Notes under the pieces: model-generated
Told to the model about the DNA's origin: nothing
Seen by the model: the letters and a program-made list of their open reading frames with translations, nothing else
The model's database searches: none
NCBI GenBank assembly: GCA_964561025.1
Contig: CAZLNM010000130.1
Coordinates: 1 to 11,719 of the forward strand
DNA from: JAAZNF01 sp964561025
Lineage (GTDB): Bacteria; Myxococcota; B64-G9
Reading direction: 5' to 3'
DNA length: 11,719 nt
Position numbers and translations under genes: made by a program
In this document: positions 1 through 5,877 of the stretch, one piece after another
Layout of the letters: the number at the start of each line of letters is the position of its first letter
How positions within the stretch are numbered: the stretch's first letter is position 1

Positions 1-125
1 AGGTAGCCGAGCTCGAGCAGCGCCTCGCCCAGGAGCTGGCCGGTCTGCTTCTGGTGCCGCAGCCCCGCCTCGAGCTGGGCGGCGTCGATCAGGCCGGCCT
101 GGAGCAGCTTCTCCCCGAACCTCAC
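1..125 (-). CDS. GspE/PilB-type ATPase N-terminal domain protein (partial, 5' end only)
   Basis: Only the first 41 codons are inside the window; the gene continues past position 1. The reading starts at a GTG (125-123) that overlaps the TGA stop of the upstream nuclease gene (GTGA overlap), with a GGGGGA stretch a few bases upstream that can act as ribosome binding site. The peptide begins MRFGEKLLQAGLID and continues with a conserved pattern of Gln-Leu, Gln-Lys-x-x-Gly and LLGEALLELGY. This is the usual opening of the T2SSE_N (MshEN-type) domain of type II secretion and type IV pilus assembly ATPases, which in some members binds cyclic di-GMP. The same domain also occurs in proteins that are not ATPases, so the full identity cannot be settled here. 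The overlap with the preceding gene suggests translational coupling in one operon. Confidence 0.65.
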   Translation of the reverse strand, partial: MRFGEKLLQAGLIDAAQLEAGLRHQKQTGQLLGEALLELGY

Positions 126-1252
126 GAGCGATCCCCCCGCTTGCGTCCCGGCGGCGGAAACAGCTCGAGCGCCGCGGGGGCCTCGCCCGGGGCGCGCTCC
201 TCCTCCCGCGCCGCCAGGCCATCGAAGGGCCGCTGCCGCAACTCCGTGCGCCGGTCCCCGGACCCGGCCTCCTGCCGGGGCGGGGCGCCGGGCTCACGCT
301 CGGCCGGGGCGCTGCCCAAAAAGAGATACCGGTCCAGCGGCTTCTGGAAGGACGACCAGCGCTGGCCCCCCTCGCGCTCGGCGATCTCGCGGAACGCCTC
401 GAGCTTCGAGTCCAGGTCGTCCAGGTAGTTCAGGGCCAGCGCCTCGGCGCACATGGGCAGCTTCGGCGAGCCGAACTCGGTGCTGCCATGGTGCGCCACC
501 ACCATGTGCTGCAACAGCAACAGCCGCTCGGGAGACAGGAGCTGGAACTCGCGGTTCCACTCGGCCAGCATCTGGGCGCCCACCACGATGTGGCCGAGCA
601 GGCGCCCCTCGTCGGTGTACTCGAAGGAGCGGTCGCGCCGAAGCTCGCGCACCTTGCCCGCGTCGTGGAAGAAGGCCCCGGCCAGCAGCAGATCGCGGTC
701 CAGCTCGGGATAGAGCGGACACAAGCGCTGGCACAGCTCCATCACCGACAGGGTGTGCTCGAGCAGGCCGCCCAGGAAGGCGTGGTGGATGTTCTTGGCC
801 GCCGGGGTGCGCGCGAAACTCTCACGGAACCCCGGATCGTCCAGGCAGGCCAGGCAGAACTGGCGCAGCTTCTCGTCGCCGATGCCCTGCAACAGCTCGC
901 GCACCCGGGCCAGCATCTCGCCCCGGTCGCGACGGGTGGCCGGCAAAAACTCGTCGGGGTTGACCGAGGCGGGCTCGCGGGTGCCCAGGCGCTCGATCTT
1001 GAGCTGGATCCGGCCCTGGTAGGCCACCGCCTGGGCCGCCACCTCCAGGTAGTCACCGGCCTCGAACATGCCCTCGAACTGGTCCACGTTGTCCCACACC
1101 CGCCCTTCCATGGTGCCGGTGCGGTCCATCAGCGTCAGCGCGATGTAGGGCTTGCCGTTCTTGTTCAAGAGAACGGTCTTCTGCTGCACCAGGAACAGGC
1201 CGTTCACCCGATCGCGATCCCGTATCTCTGAAATGAACTGCTTGCCGGCCAC
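122..1252 (-). CDS. YhaM-like 3'->5' exoribonuclease (OB fold + HD domain)
   Basis: The protein has 376 residues. Residues about 6-90 look like an OB-fold nucleic-acid-binding domain (IALTLMDRTGTMEGRVWD, then YLEVAAQAVAYQGRIQLKI). Residues about 150-310 form an HD phosphohydrolase domain with the expected metal ligands: H166 in LLEHT, H196-D197 in FFHDAGK, H221 in GHIVVGAQ, H254-H255 in VAHHGS, and an acidic cluster at YLDDLDSK. This order matches YhaM/CBF1-type 3'->5' exoribonucleases that trim RNA in the cytoplasm. The start is GTG with AGGAG five bases upstream. The last 60 or so residues (about 315-376) are a Pro/Glu/Arg-rich tail, probably disordered and absent from the compact family core. 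It lies 28 bp downstream of the beta-barrel gene and overlaps the GspE/PilB-like gene, so it is probably the middle gene of an operon. The family call is firm; the exact substrate is inferred. Confidence 0.88.
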   Translation of the reverse strand: MAGKQFISEIRDRDRVNGLFLVQQKTVLLNKNGKPYIALTLMDRTGTMEGRVWDNVDQFEGMFEAGDYLEVAAQAVAYQGRIQLKIERLGTREPASVNPDEFLPATRRDRGEMLARVRELLQGIGDEKLRQFCLACLDDPGFRESFARTPAAKNIHHAFLGGLLEHTLSVMELCQRLCPLYPELDRDLLLAGAFFHDAGKVRELRRDRSFEYTDEGRLLGHIVVGAQMLAEWNREFQLLSPERLLLLQHMVVAHHGSTEFGSPKLPMCAEALALNYLDDLDSKLEAFREIAEREGGQRWSSFQKPLDRYLFLGSAPAEREPGAPPRQEAGSGDRRTELRQRPFDGLAAREEERAPGEAPAALELFPPPGRKRGDRS

Positions 1253-1280
1253 GCGCGCTCCTGGGCCGAAGAGGAGGAGG

Positions 1281-2330
1281 CTACCGTTCGCCCGGCGTCG
1301 GGGGGGTGGGGGTCGAGTCGGGCGTGGGCTCGTGGGATTCCTCGGACGACTTCTTGGAGAACGACAAGGAAAGCATGTCCAGCCGGTAGCTGAAGTTCAC
1401 CATGATACGGAAGGCCTCCTGGTCGCGCAGGGTGGAGTCGATGAGCGGGATGGCGCAGGCCAGGCCCACGTTGAAGGCGCTGCGCCGCGGCAGGAAGGTC
1501 ACGCCCGGGGTCAGGTAGAGCTGCTGCCGGTCCGGGCCCACGGCGCCGGAGAGCTCGAGCATGGCCACCGTGCCCTCGAACACCATGGCCCAGGGGAGCG
1601 CCAGGCTGAAGGTCACATCCACGTAGCCCTTGCCGTCGCTGAGCGGCTCGCCCACGGCGGGCGGGTTCTCCGGGTCGTAGTACTGGTCCTGAAGACGGAT
1701 CGAGGCGCCCAGGGTGAGTTGGGGGGTGAAGCGGCCCAGGTTGTAGGCCACGGCCACGAAGGGATCGAAGCGCATGGTGTTGGTGTGGAACGGCGCCGTG
1801 CGGGGCAAGAGCAGGCTGTTTTCGAACTTGCCCCCCAGCGGGATGCCGGCCCGCACGCCCATGGACACCAGCACCGGGTCCTCGCCGGGCTTTCCCCACA
1901 GCAGGCCCTTCAGGCCCACCACCAGGCCGCCCATGTCGAAGTCCGGGGTGGAATCCCAGTAGGGCCGGTCCTTGAGGGAGGGATTGCGCTCGGCGGCCTG
2001 CTCCTCGCGATCGCCCGTCGCGTCCGGGTTCACCGCCATGGGGAAGCCGACCAGGAGTTCCAGGCGGTCGAACAGCGTCCAGCGCAGCGAGGGGTACAGC
2101 GACAGGCCGACCTGGGGCGAGGGCTGCGAAAGCTCCTTGGGCATGTCGAACAAGAAGACGTCGAAGAACGCCCCGGTGCGCAGCCAGGCCGGCTCGGTCA
2201 TGTTCGGCGCGGCGATGAAGATCCCCTTCTCCTCGTCCACCACAGTGTTGCCCTGCGCGGGAAGACTCCCGAGGAGCACGCCGCACAGGACGATTGCCGT
2301 CGAGAAGCCATGTCGAAGGAAGAATCTCAT
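1281..2330 (-). CDS. Predicted outer-membrane beta-barrel protein with signal peptide
   Basis: I chose the ATG at 2330-2328 because AGGAGG lies just upstream (2335-2340) and because the protein then begins with a classical signal peptide: MRFFLRHG, a hydrophobic core, and a likely signal peptidase I site after Ala25-Gln26-Gly27. An in-frame start 16 codons further upstream would put charged, non-signal sequence in front. The mature part of this 349-residue protein alternates short amphipathic strands with turns (for example LSLYPSLRWTLFDRLELLVG, LVSMGVRAGIPLGG, FTPQLTLGASIRL, VDVTFSLALPWAMVFEG). That pattern fits a porin or transporter-like barrel similar in feel to the MetA-pathway phenol-degradation family. 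The C-terminus is a Ser/Thr/Pro/Glu-rich tail (about the last 25 residues) rather than a terminal aromatic strand, which is unusual. Substrate and function are not recognisable. It is the first gene of the minus-strand cluster. Confidence 0.72.
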   Translation of the reverse strand: MRFFLRHGFSTAIVLCGVLLGSLPAQGNTVVDEEKGIFIAAPNMTEPAWLRTGAFFDVFLFDMPKELSQPSPQVGLSLYPSLRWTLFDRLELLVGFPMAVNPDATGDREEQAAERNPSLKDRPYWDSTPDFDMGGLVVGLKGLLWGKPGEDPVLVSMGVRAGIPLGGKFENSLLLPRTAPFHTNTMRFDPFVAVAYNLGRFTPQLTLGASIRLQDQYYDPENPPAVGEPLSDGKGYVDVTFSLALPWAMVFEGTVAMLELSGAVGPDRQQLYLTPGVTFLPRRSAFNVGLACAIPLIDSTLRDQEAFRIMVNFSYRLDMLSLSFSKKSSEESHEPTPDSTPTPPTPGER

Positions 2331-2410
2331 CACGCCTCCTGCTGTGGTGCAGGTCGAAGGCGGCCAAATGCGCCGCAAGCCCTCCGGTTCCTCCGGAAGG
2401 CTGGTCCTTC

Positions 2411-2437
2411 ATAATATCCGGCTCGCTCGCGAGTCAA
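2411..2437 (-). promoter_or_regulatory. Candidate sigma-70-type promoter for the beta-barrel/nuclease cluster
   Basis: On the minus strand TTGACT (2437-2432) and TATTAT (2416-2411) are separated by 15 bp, each matching five of six consensus bases. The spacer is short, but the boxes are A+T-rich in a G+C-rich setting. Transcription would begin roughly 75 bases ahead of the ATG at 2330. It lies close to a plus-strand promoter candidate, making a divergent control region. Confidence 0.4.
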
Positions 2438-2469
2438 GCAAAAACTAGGCAGTTTCCGCGTGTTGTTCC

Positions 2470-2499
2470 TTGACACGGCGCACGAGCGGCATCTACTAT
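2470..2499 (+). promoter_or_regulatory. Candidate sigma-70-type promoter for the TSP3 lipoprotein
   Basis: A perfect TTGACA (2470-2475) is followed after 18 bp by TACTAT (2494-2499; four of six consensus bases). The predicted start, near 2506, leaves a leader of about 50 bases before the GTG at 2559. The gene faces away from the beta-barrel gene, so the 228-bp region 2331-2558 probably serves both. Confidence 0.45.
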
Positions 2500-2558
2500 G
2501 CGCTTCGGTCGTGTCGTCCGCTCCAGTAGATCGCGGACGGCGCCGAAGGAGGACACCC

Positions 2559-3953
2559 GTGAGAATCGGTAGAGCGAAGCTGTGGGCCCTTCTCGCCGCG
2601 TTGTCGTCGCTGTCCGTCGCCGGATGCCGTGGCGGAACGGGCGACCAGTGTCTCCAGGACTCCGACTGCCTGGAGGGCATGGTGTGCATCAAGGGCGGCC
2701 TGTACGTCATGGGCAAGGACTACGAGACGAAGTGGGGGAGTTGCGGCGTGGACAACGACACGGACGGCATCCCCGAGGACGGGGACTTCGACGGCTCGAC
2801 CGTCAACCGGCGCTGCGGCGTGCACGTGGTGCGCAACCCGGACACCGGCTTCGAGAGCGTGTACGAGAAGGTGCTCGACGACTGCGACGACAACTGCCCC
2901 GCGGTGCTCAACTCCGATCTGCTCCGGCGCTTCGCCTGCTTCGTGCGAGACGACTGTTGCCCGCTCAGCGCCGAGCAGAAGAACGCCCGCCGCGAGTGGG
3001 AGCTGTGCGAGGACGTCACCCCGGACGCGAACACCTGCGACGCCTGCTTCCCGAGCGCATCTCCCGCGCCGAAGTTCTGCTACTTCGCCTACCCCGATGG
3101 ATACAACCTGAACGCCCAGGGCTGCGTCGAGTGCCGGGCTCTGCAACGCAAGATCTCCTGCACCAAGGGCAGTGACGGCAGCAACGACACCTGCCCGGGT
3201 CTGGTGAGGGAGAACTGCGACATCACGAGCGGCACCTGCCTCCCCCGGCCCGCCTGCTCGGGCAAGTGGTCCTGCACCGGCACCGCCGGCTTCTGCAAGT
3301 TCGAGCCGCGCATGGCGCTGGAACTCGCCGACGGCAGCAACAAGATCCTGTACCAGCTCGACCGCGACTGGGACGGGGTGGGCGACAGCTGCGACAACTG
3401 CCCCAGCCACGCCAACGGCATCGAGTGCCAGAACCCGGCCTTCGCCAAGAACTGCGACGCGGACGGTGACGGCGTCACCACCCCGGGCGAGCTTCTGATG
3501 GGAAACCAGGCAAACCGCGACGGCGACAAGATCGGGGACGCCTGCGATCTGTGCCCCGACCTGGCCAACGCCGACAACGGCGACCTCGACGGCGACGGCT
3601 GCGGCAACCCGTGCGACCCGGACGAGGACGGCGACGGCTACTGCACCCCGGGCCGCACCAGCGGCTTCTGCAACGGGCGCCAGAAGACCTGCCGCGGCAG
3701 CGACAACTGCCCCAGGATCGCCAACCCCAACCAGCGCGACATGGACAGCGACGGCCTGGGCGACGTGTGCGACTCTGACAAAGACGGCGACGGCATCCGC
3801 GAGGACGGCGACGGCACCGGTGTGGCCGGGGACAACCCCTGCCGCAGCGGCGCCACCAAGAAGTGCGACGACAACTGCCCGGACGTGAAAAATTCCGAGC
3901 AACAGGATCGCGACGGGGACGGCATCGGCGACGTCTGCGACCCCACGCCGTAG
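2559..3953 (+). CDS. Cysteine-rich lipoprotein with thrombospondin type 3 calcium-binding repeats
   Basis: The start is a GTG at 2559 with AAGGAGG six bases upstream (2546-2552). It gives a 464-residue protein with an ideal lipoprotein signal: basic MRIGRAK, a hydrophobic run and the lipobox SVAGC, with Cys23 as the lipidation site. An earlier in-frame start at 2460 would put the signal internally and precede the promoter. The mature protein has about 41 cysteines, suggesting an oxidised, disulfide-rich extracytoplasmic protein. Asp/Asn/Gly-rich repeats of the TSP3 type (DxDxDGxxD with CDNCP) appear weakly at residues about 65-115 and strongly at about 268-464 (CDNCPSHANG, DGDKIGDACDLCPD, DNCPRIANPNQRD, DRDGDGIGDVCD). 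Such repeats wrap around many Ca2+ ions. The middle part (about 120-260) is Cys-rich without a family I recognise. The likely place is the outer membrane or cell surface; its exact role is unknown. Confidence 0.85.
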   Translation: MRIGRAKLWALLAALSSLSVAGCRGGTGDQCLQDSDCLEGMVCIKGGLYVMGKDYETKWGSCGVDNDTDGIPEDGDFDGSTVNRRCGVHVVRNPDTGFESVYEKVLDDCDDNCPAVLNSDLLRRFACFVRDDCCPLSAEQKNARREWELCEDVTPDANTCDACFPSASPAPKFCYFAYPDGYNLNAQGCVECRALQRKISCTKGSDGSNDTCPGLVRENCDITSGTCLPRPACSGKWSCTGTAGFCKFEPRMALELADGSNKILYQLDRDWDGVGDSCDNCPSHANGIECQNPAFAKNCDADGDGVTTPGELLMGNQANRDGDKIGDACDLCPDLANADNGDLDGDGCGNPCDPDEDGDGYCTPGRTSGFCNGRQKTCRGSDNCPRIANPNQRDMDSDGLGDVCDSDKDGDGIREDGDGTGVAGDNPCRSGATKKCDDNCPDVKNSEQQDRDGDGIGDVCDPTP

Positions 3954-4322
3954 AGGGACGCGACGGACCCGGCAAGCACCGGACGTCGATCCGCGCACGG
4001 GCGAGAATCACCGGGAAATCAGCACATCCGAACCGGGTGGTGGATCTTGGGCAGAGAAATTCTCGCTGCTTTTTCTCGGGTCATCTCGCGAGTGCAGTCG
4101 CAGCAGTGGTTTTTATCGCGCCTGACCGCGATGCCGTCAGGACGAGAGCGGCCAGCCGAAAGTGACCGTCTCGAGCACCTCAAGGCGAGGCCGCCAGAGC
4201 CAGCGCAGCCAGGCGCGATCGGGTCGCCCGAAGCGCGATCGCGGGGTCTCTTGAGCTAGCGCGAGCGGTCGCGCGATCGCTGCTTGCGACCGGAGGCCGC
4301 AAGGCCGCGTGGCGGAGGAGTG
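3954..4322. other. 369-bp gap with palindromes; possible structured leader of the downstream gene
   Basis: No convincing gene is present. A 70-codon open frame at 4047-4259 has no ribosome binding site and no recognisable product. The right part is rich in symmetry: GCGCGATCG occurs three times (4213-4221, 4233-4241, 4271-4279), two of them inside the perfect palindrome GCGATCGC. CGGTCGC (4266-4272) pairs with GCGACCG (4286-4292) around one of these. GGCC-GCAA-GGCC (4295-4306) is a small hairpin with a GNRA-type loop just before the GGAGGAG ribosome binding site (4314-4320). CCTGAC/GTCAGG (4121-4126/4136-4141) is another short inverted repeat. These could be protein binding sites, a structured leader, or chance in G+C-rich DNA. 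Confidence 0.3.
4051..4074 (+). terminator. Candidate intrinsic terminator downstream of the TSP3 lipoprotein
   Basis: GCAGAGA (4051-4057) can pair with TCT and CTGC (4061-4063 and 4066-4069), with a two-base bulge and an AAT loop, followed directly by TTTTT (4070-4074). The stem is short and imperfect, so this is tentative. It lies about 100 bases after the stop codon at 3953. Confidence 0.35.
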
Positions 4323-5231
4323 ATGGACCAGGGCCTTCTCGATCTTCGACCCGTTCACGTGATGCACCGGCTGGGAGCCGAGAGCCGGGTGCCGCTCCTC
4401 AACGGCCGCACCCTGCTGGACGCCTGCGCCGAATCCGCCGCGGTGCTGTGGGCCCCGCGCGTCGCCTCCCCGGCCCAGGCCCGCGCGCTGCTGCTGGCCG
4501 CATGCCACCGGCGCGCCATGACCGGGGCGGTGCTGGCCCCGCCGCGGGCCGATCTGGCAGAGCTGCGCCGCGAGCACGCCCCGGCGGGCTGGATGGACGC
4601 CTTCCTCCAGGCCGCGGCCGAGATGAGCGAGCCGCCGCCCTTTTGCCTGCACGTCCAGGCGCCGCCGCTCGACTCGCTGGAGAGCGAGGCGGGCCGGGCG
4701 GTGGCCTGGCTCTTCGAGTCCTGCCTGGAGGCGGGGTTCACCTCCTTCGGGGTGGACCTCGGCACCCCGCCGGCGGCGGAGCGGGTGGACGCGGTCGTGG
4801 GTTTGCTGGGGCCGGCGCTGGAGCTCGAGCTGTGCGTCGTGCTGCGTCTTTGCGTCGAACCCGGCGCCGAGGCCCCGGCGCTGGAGACCCTGCGCCTGCT
4901 GCGCGCCCAGGGTGTGCTGCCGGATCTCTTGTGGCTGCGCTCGATCGCGGGCGGCATGGACGACCTGCGCGCCGCCGGGCGCCTGGCGCCGCTGGTGGCG
5001 CCCGCCGGCGTGGCCCTGGCGTGCCCTCCAGCGGACAATCCCACGCCCGGCCAGGCCCTGGCGGAGGCCGGGGTGCGGGCGATCTGGGGAGACGAGCGCC
5101 TGCTCCGCATGCGAACCGGCCCAAAGACCCCCCGGCCGGAGGTCGAGGAGGCCGGCGCCTACCTCGAATGCGTCGAGGCCATCTCCTCGCTCGGGCTCTC
5201 GCAAAGCGCCCGGCTCCTGACCGGCGCGTGA
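4323..5231 (+). CDS. Degenerate class II aldolase-like TIM-barrel protein, function unknown
   Basis: The ATG at 4323 has GGAGGAG immediately upstream (4314-4320), giving 302 residues. An in-frame GTG one codon earlier is too close to that site. The sequence alternates predicted beta strands and helices in the way of an eight-stranded barrel: VLWAPR (41-46), TGAVLAP (67-73), FCLHVQAP (107-114), FTSFGVDLG (139-147), ELCVVLRL (169-176), LLWLRSIAGG (202-211), GVALACPPADN (229-239) and VRAIWGDERLL (251-261). The order and phrases such as EAGFTSFGVDLG and NPTPGQALAEAGVRAIWGDE recall class II fructose/tagatose-bisphosphate aldolases and KbaZ-like proteins. The conserved His ligands for zinc, such as that in the HGGSG loop, are not there (PPADN instead). 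It may be a non-catalytic or divergent relative. It ends 13 bp before rsmD and probably shares its mRNA. The superfamily assignment is an inference. Confidence 0.6.
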   Translation: MDQGLLDLRPVHVMHRLGAESRVPLLNGRTLLDACAESAAVLWAPRVASPAQARALLLAACHRRAMTGAVLAPPRADLAELRREHAPAGWMDAFLQAAAEMSEPPPFCLHVQAPPLDSLESEAGRAVAWLFESCLEAGFTSFGVDLGTPPAAERVDAVVGLLGPALELELCVVLRLCVEPGAEAPALETLRLLRAQGVLPDLLWLRSIAGGMDDLRAAGRLAPLVAPAGVALACPPADNPTPGQALAEAGVRAIWGDERLLRMRTGPKTPRPEVEEAGAYLECVEAISSLGLSQSARLLTGA

Positions 5232-5244
5232 GGAAGGCCATCCC

Positions 5245-5799
5245 ATGAGGATCGTCGGCGGCGAGCTGCGCGGTCGGCGCCTCTTCGGCCCGAAAGCATC
5301 AGATGTGCGGCCCACCTCCGATCGGGTGCGCGAGGCCATCTTCGATCTGCTGGGCCCCGGCCCACTCTCGGGCCGCGTCCTCGATCTCTTCGCCGGCACC
5401 GGCGCGCTCGGCATCGAGGCCCTGTCGCGCGGGTGCGAGCGGGCCGTGTTCGTGGAGAGCGCTCCCGCCGCCGCCGCGGTCATCCGCCGCAACCTCGAGA
5501 CCTGCCGCCTGCTCGACCGCGCCCGCGTCGCGCGCGCCGACGTGGCGCGCTTCCTTTCGGGGACGGACCCGGAGCGGCCGTTCGCGCTCATCCTGCTCGA
5601 CCCGCCGTACCGGCAGGGGCTGGCACAAGAGGCGCTCTCGGCCGTCACCAGCGGCGAGTGGGTGGCGCCGGCGGGCGTGGTGGTGGCGGAAGCCGAGAAG
5701 GGAGCCGCGCTCCCCGAGCGGGCGGGCGGGCTATCTCTCGCCAAGCACCGCATCTACGGCGACACGGCGGTGTTCATCTACCGGCGGGGAGGCGAGTGA
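5245..5799 (+). CDS. rsmD: 16S rRNA (guanine(966)-N(2))-methyltransferase RsmD
   Basis: The protein has 184 residues, normal for the family. It opens with MRIVGGELRGRRL and RPTSDRVREAIFDLL (residues 22-36), the hallmark N-terminus of RsmD. The S-adenosylmethionine-binding motif VLDLFAGTGALGIEAL is at 45-60, an acidic ribose-binding Glu follows at 71, and the catalytic LDPPY motif is at 118-122. RsmD methylates N2 of G966 in 16S rRNA on assembling 30S subunits in the cytoplasm. The ATG at 5245 has AGGAAGG at 5231-5237, which overlaps the stop codon of the preceding TIM-barrel gene, so the two are probably translationally coupled. In many genomes rsmD is followed by coaD; here it meets a convergent malic enzyme gene. 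Confidence 0.95.
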   Translation: MRIVGGELRGRRLFGPKASDVRPTSDRVREAIFDLLGPGPLSGRVLDLFAGTGALGIEALSRGCERAVFVESAPAAAAVIRRNLETCRLLDRARVARADVARFLSGTDPERPFALILLDPPYRQGLAQEALSAVTSGEWVAPAGVVVAEAEKGAALPERAGGLSLAKHRIYGDTAVFIYRRGGE

Positions 5800-5804
5800 G
5801 CGCT

Positions 5805-5839
5805 GCGCGCCGCGAGCGGGTGGCCGGAGGCGCGGCTGC
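5805..5839 (-). repeat. 35-bp dispersed repeat, copy B (downstream of malic enzyme)
   Basis: Read on the minus strand from 5839 to 5805, this matches the plus-strand sequence at 11643-11677 at 30 of 35 positions, and all five differences are transitions. It matches 9712-9749 equally well once a 3-bp insertion there is allowed. It starts GCAGCCGC and ends CGCGGCGCGC. GCCGCG and CGCGGC near the ends can pair (5836-5831 with 5814-5809). It lies 38 bp after the stop of the malic enzyme gene, on the same strand, and close to the end of rsmD. Confidence 0.7.
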
Positions 5840-5877
5840 TAACGGTATTGTTGAGAGATGCCGTGGCCGCGGGCGGG

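Noticed and set aside
2496..3998. A 500-codon open frame antisense to the TSP3 lipoprotein.
   Set aside because: It is the complementary-strand shadow of a regular Asp/Gly/Cys-rich repeat in G+C-rich DNA; it is a monotonous Val/Ala composition with no start signal or recognisable domain.
4055..4065. GAGAAATTCTC as a terminator hairpin.
   Set aside because: As a simple palindrome it leaves a one-base loop, which cannot form a hairpin; the alternative pairing through GCAG/CTGC is listed instead at low confidence.
4137..5753. A 538-codon minus-strand open frame across the TIM-barrel and rsmD genes.
   Set aside because: rsmD is unmistakable on the plus strand, and the minus-strand product is Arg/Ala/Pro-rich low complexity with no family features.
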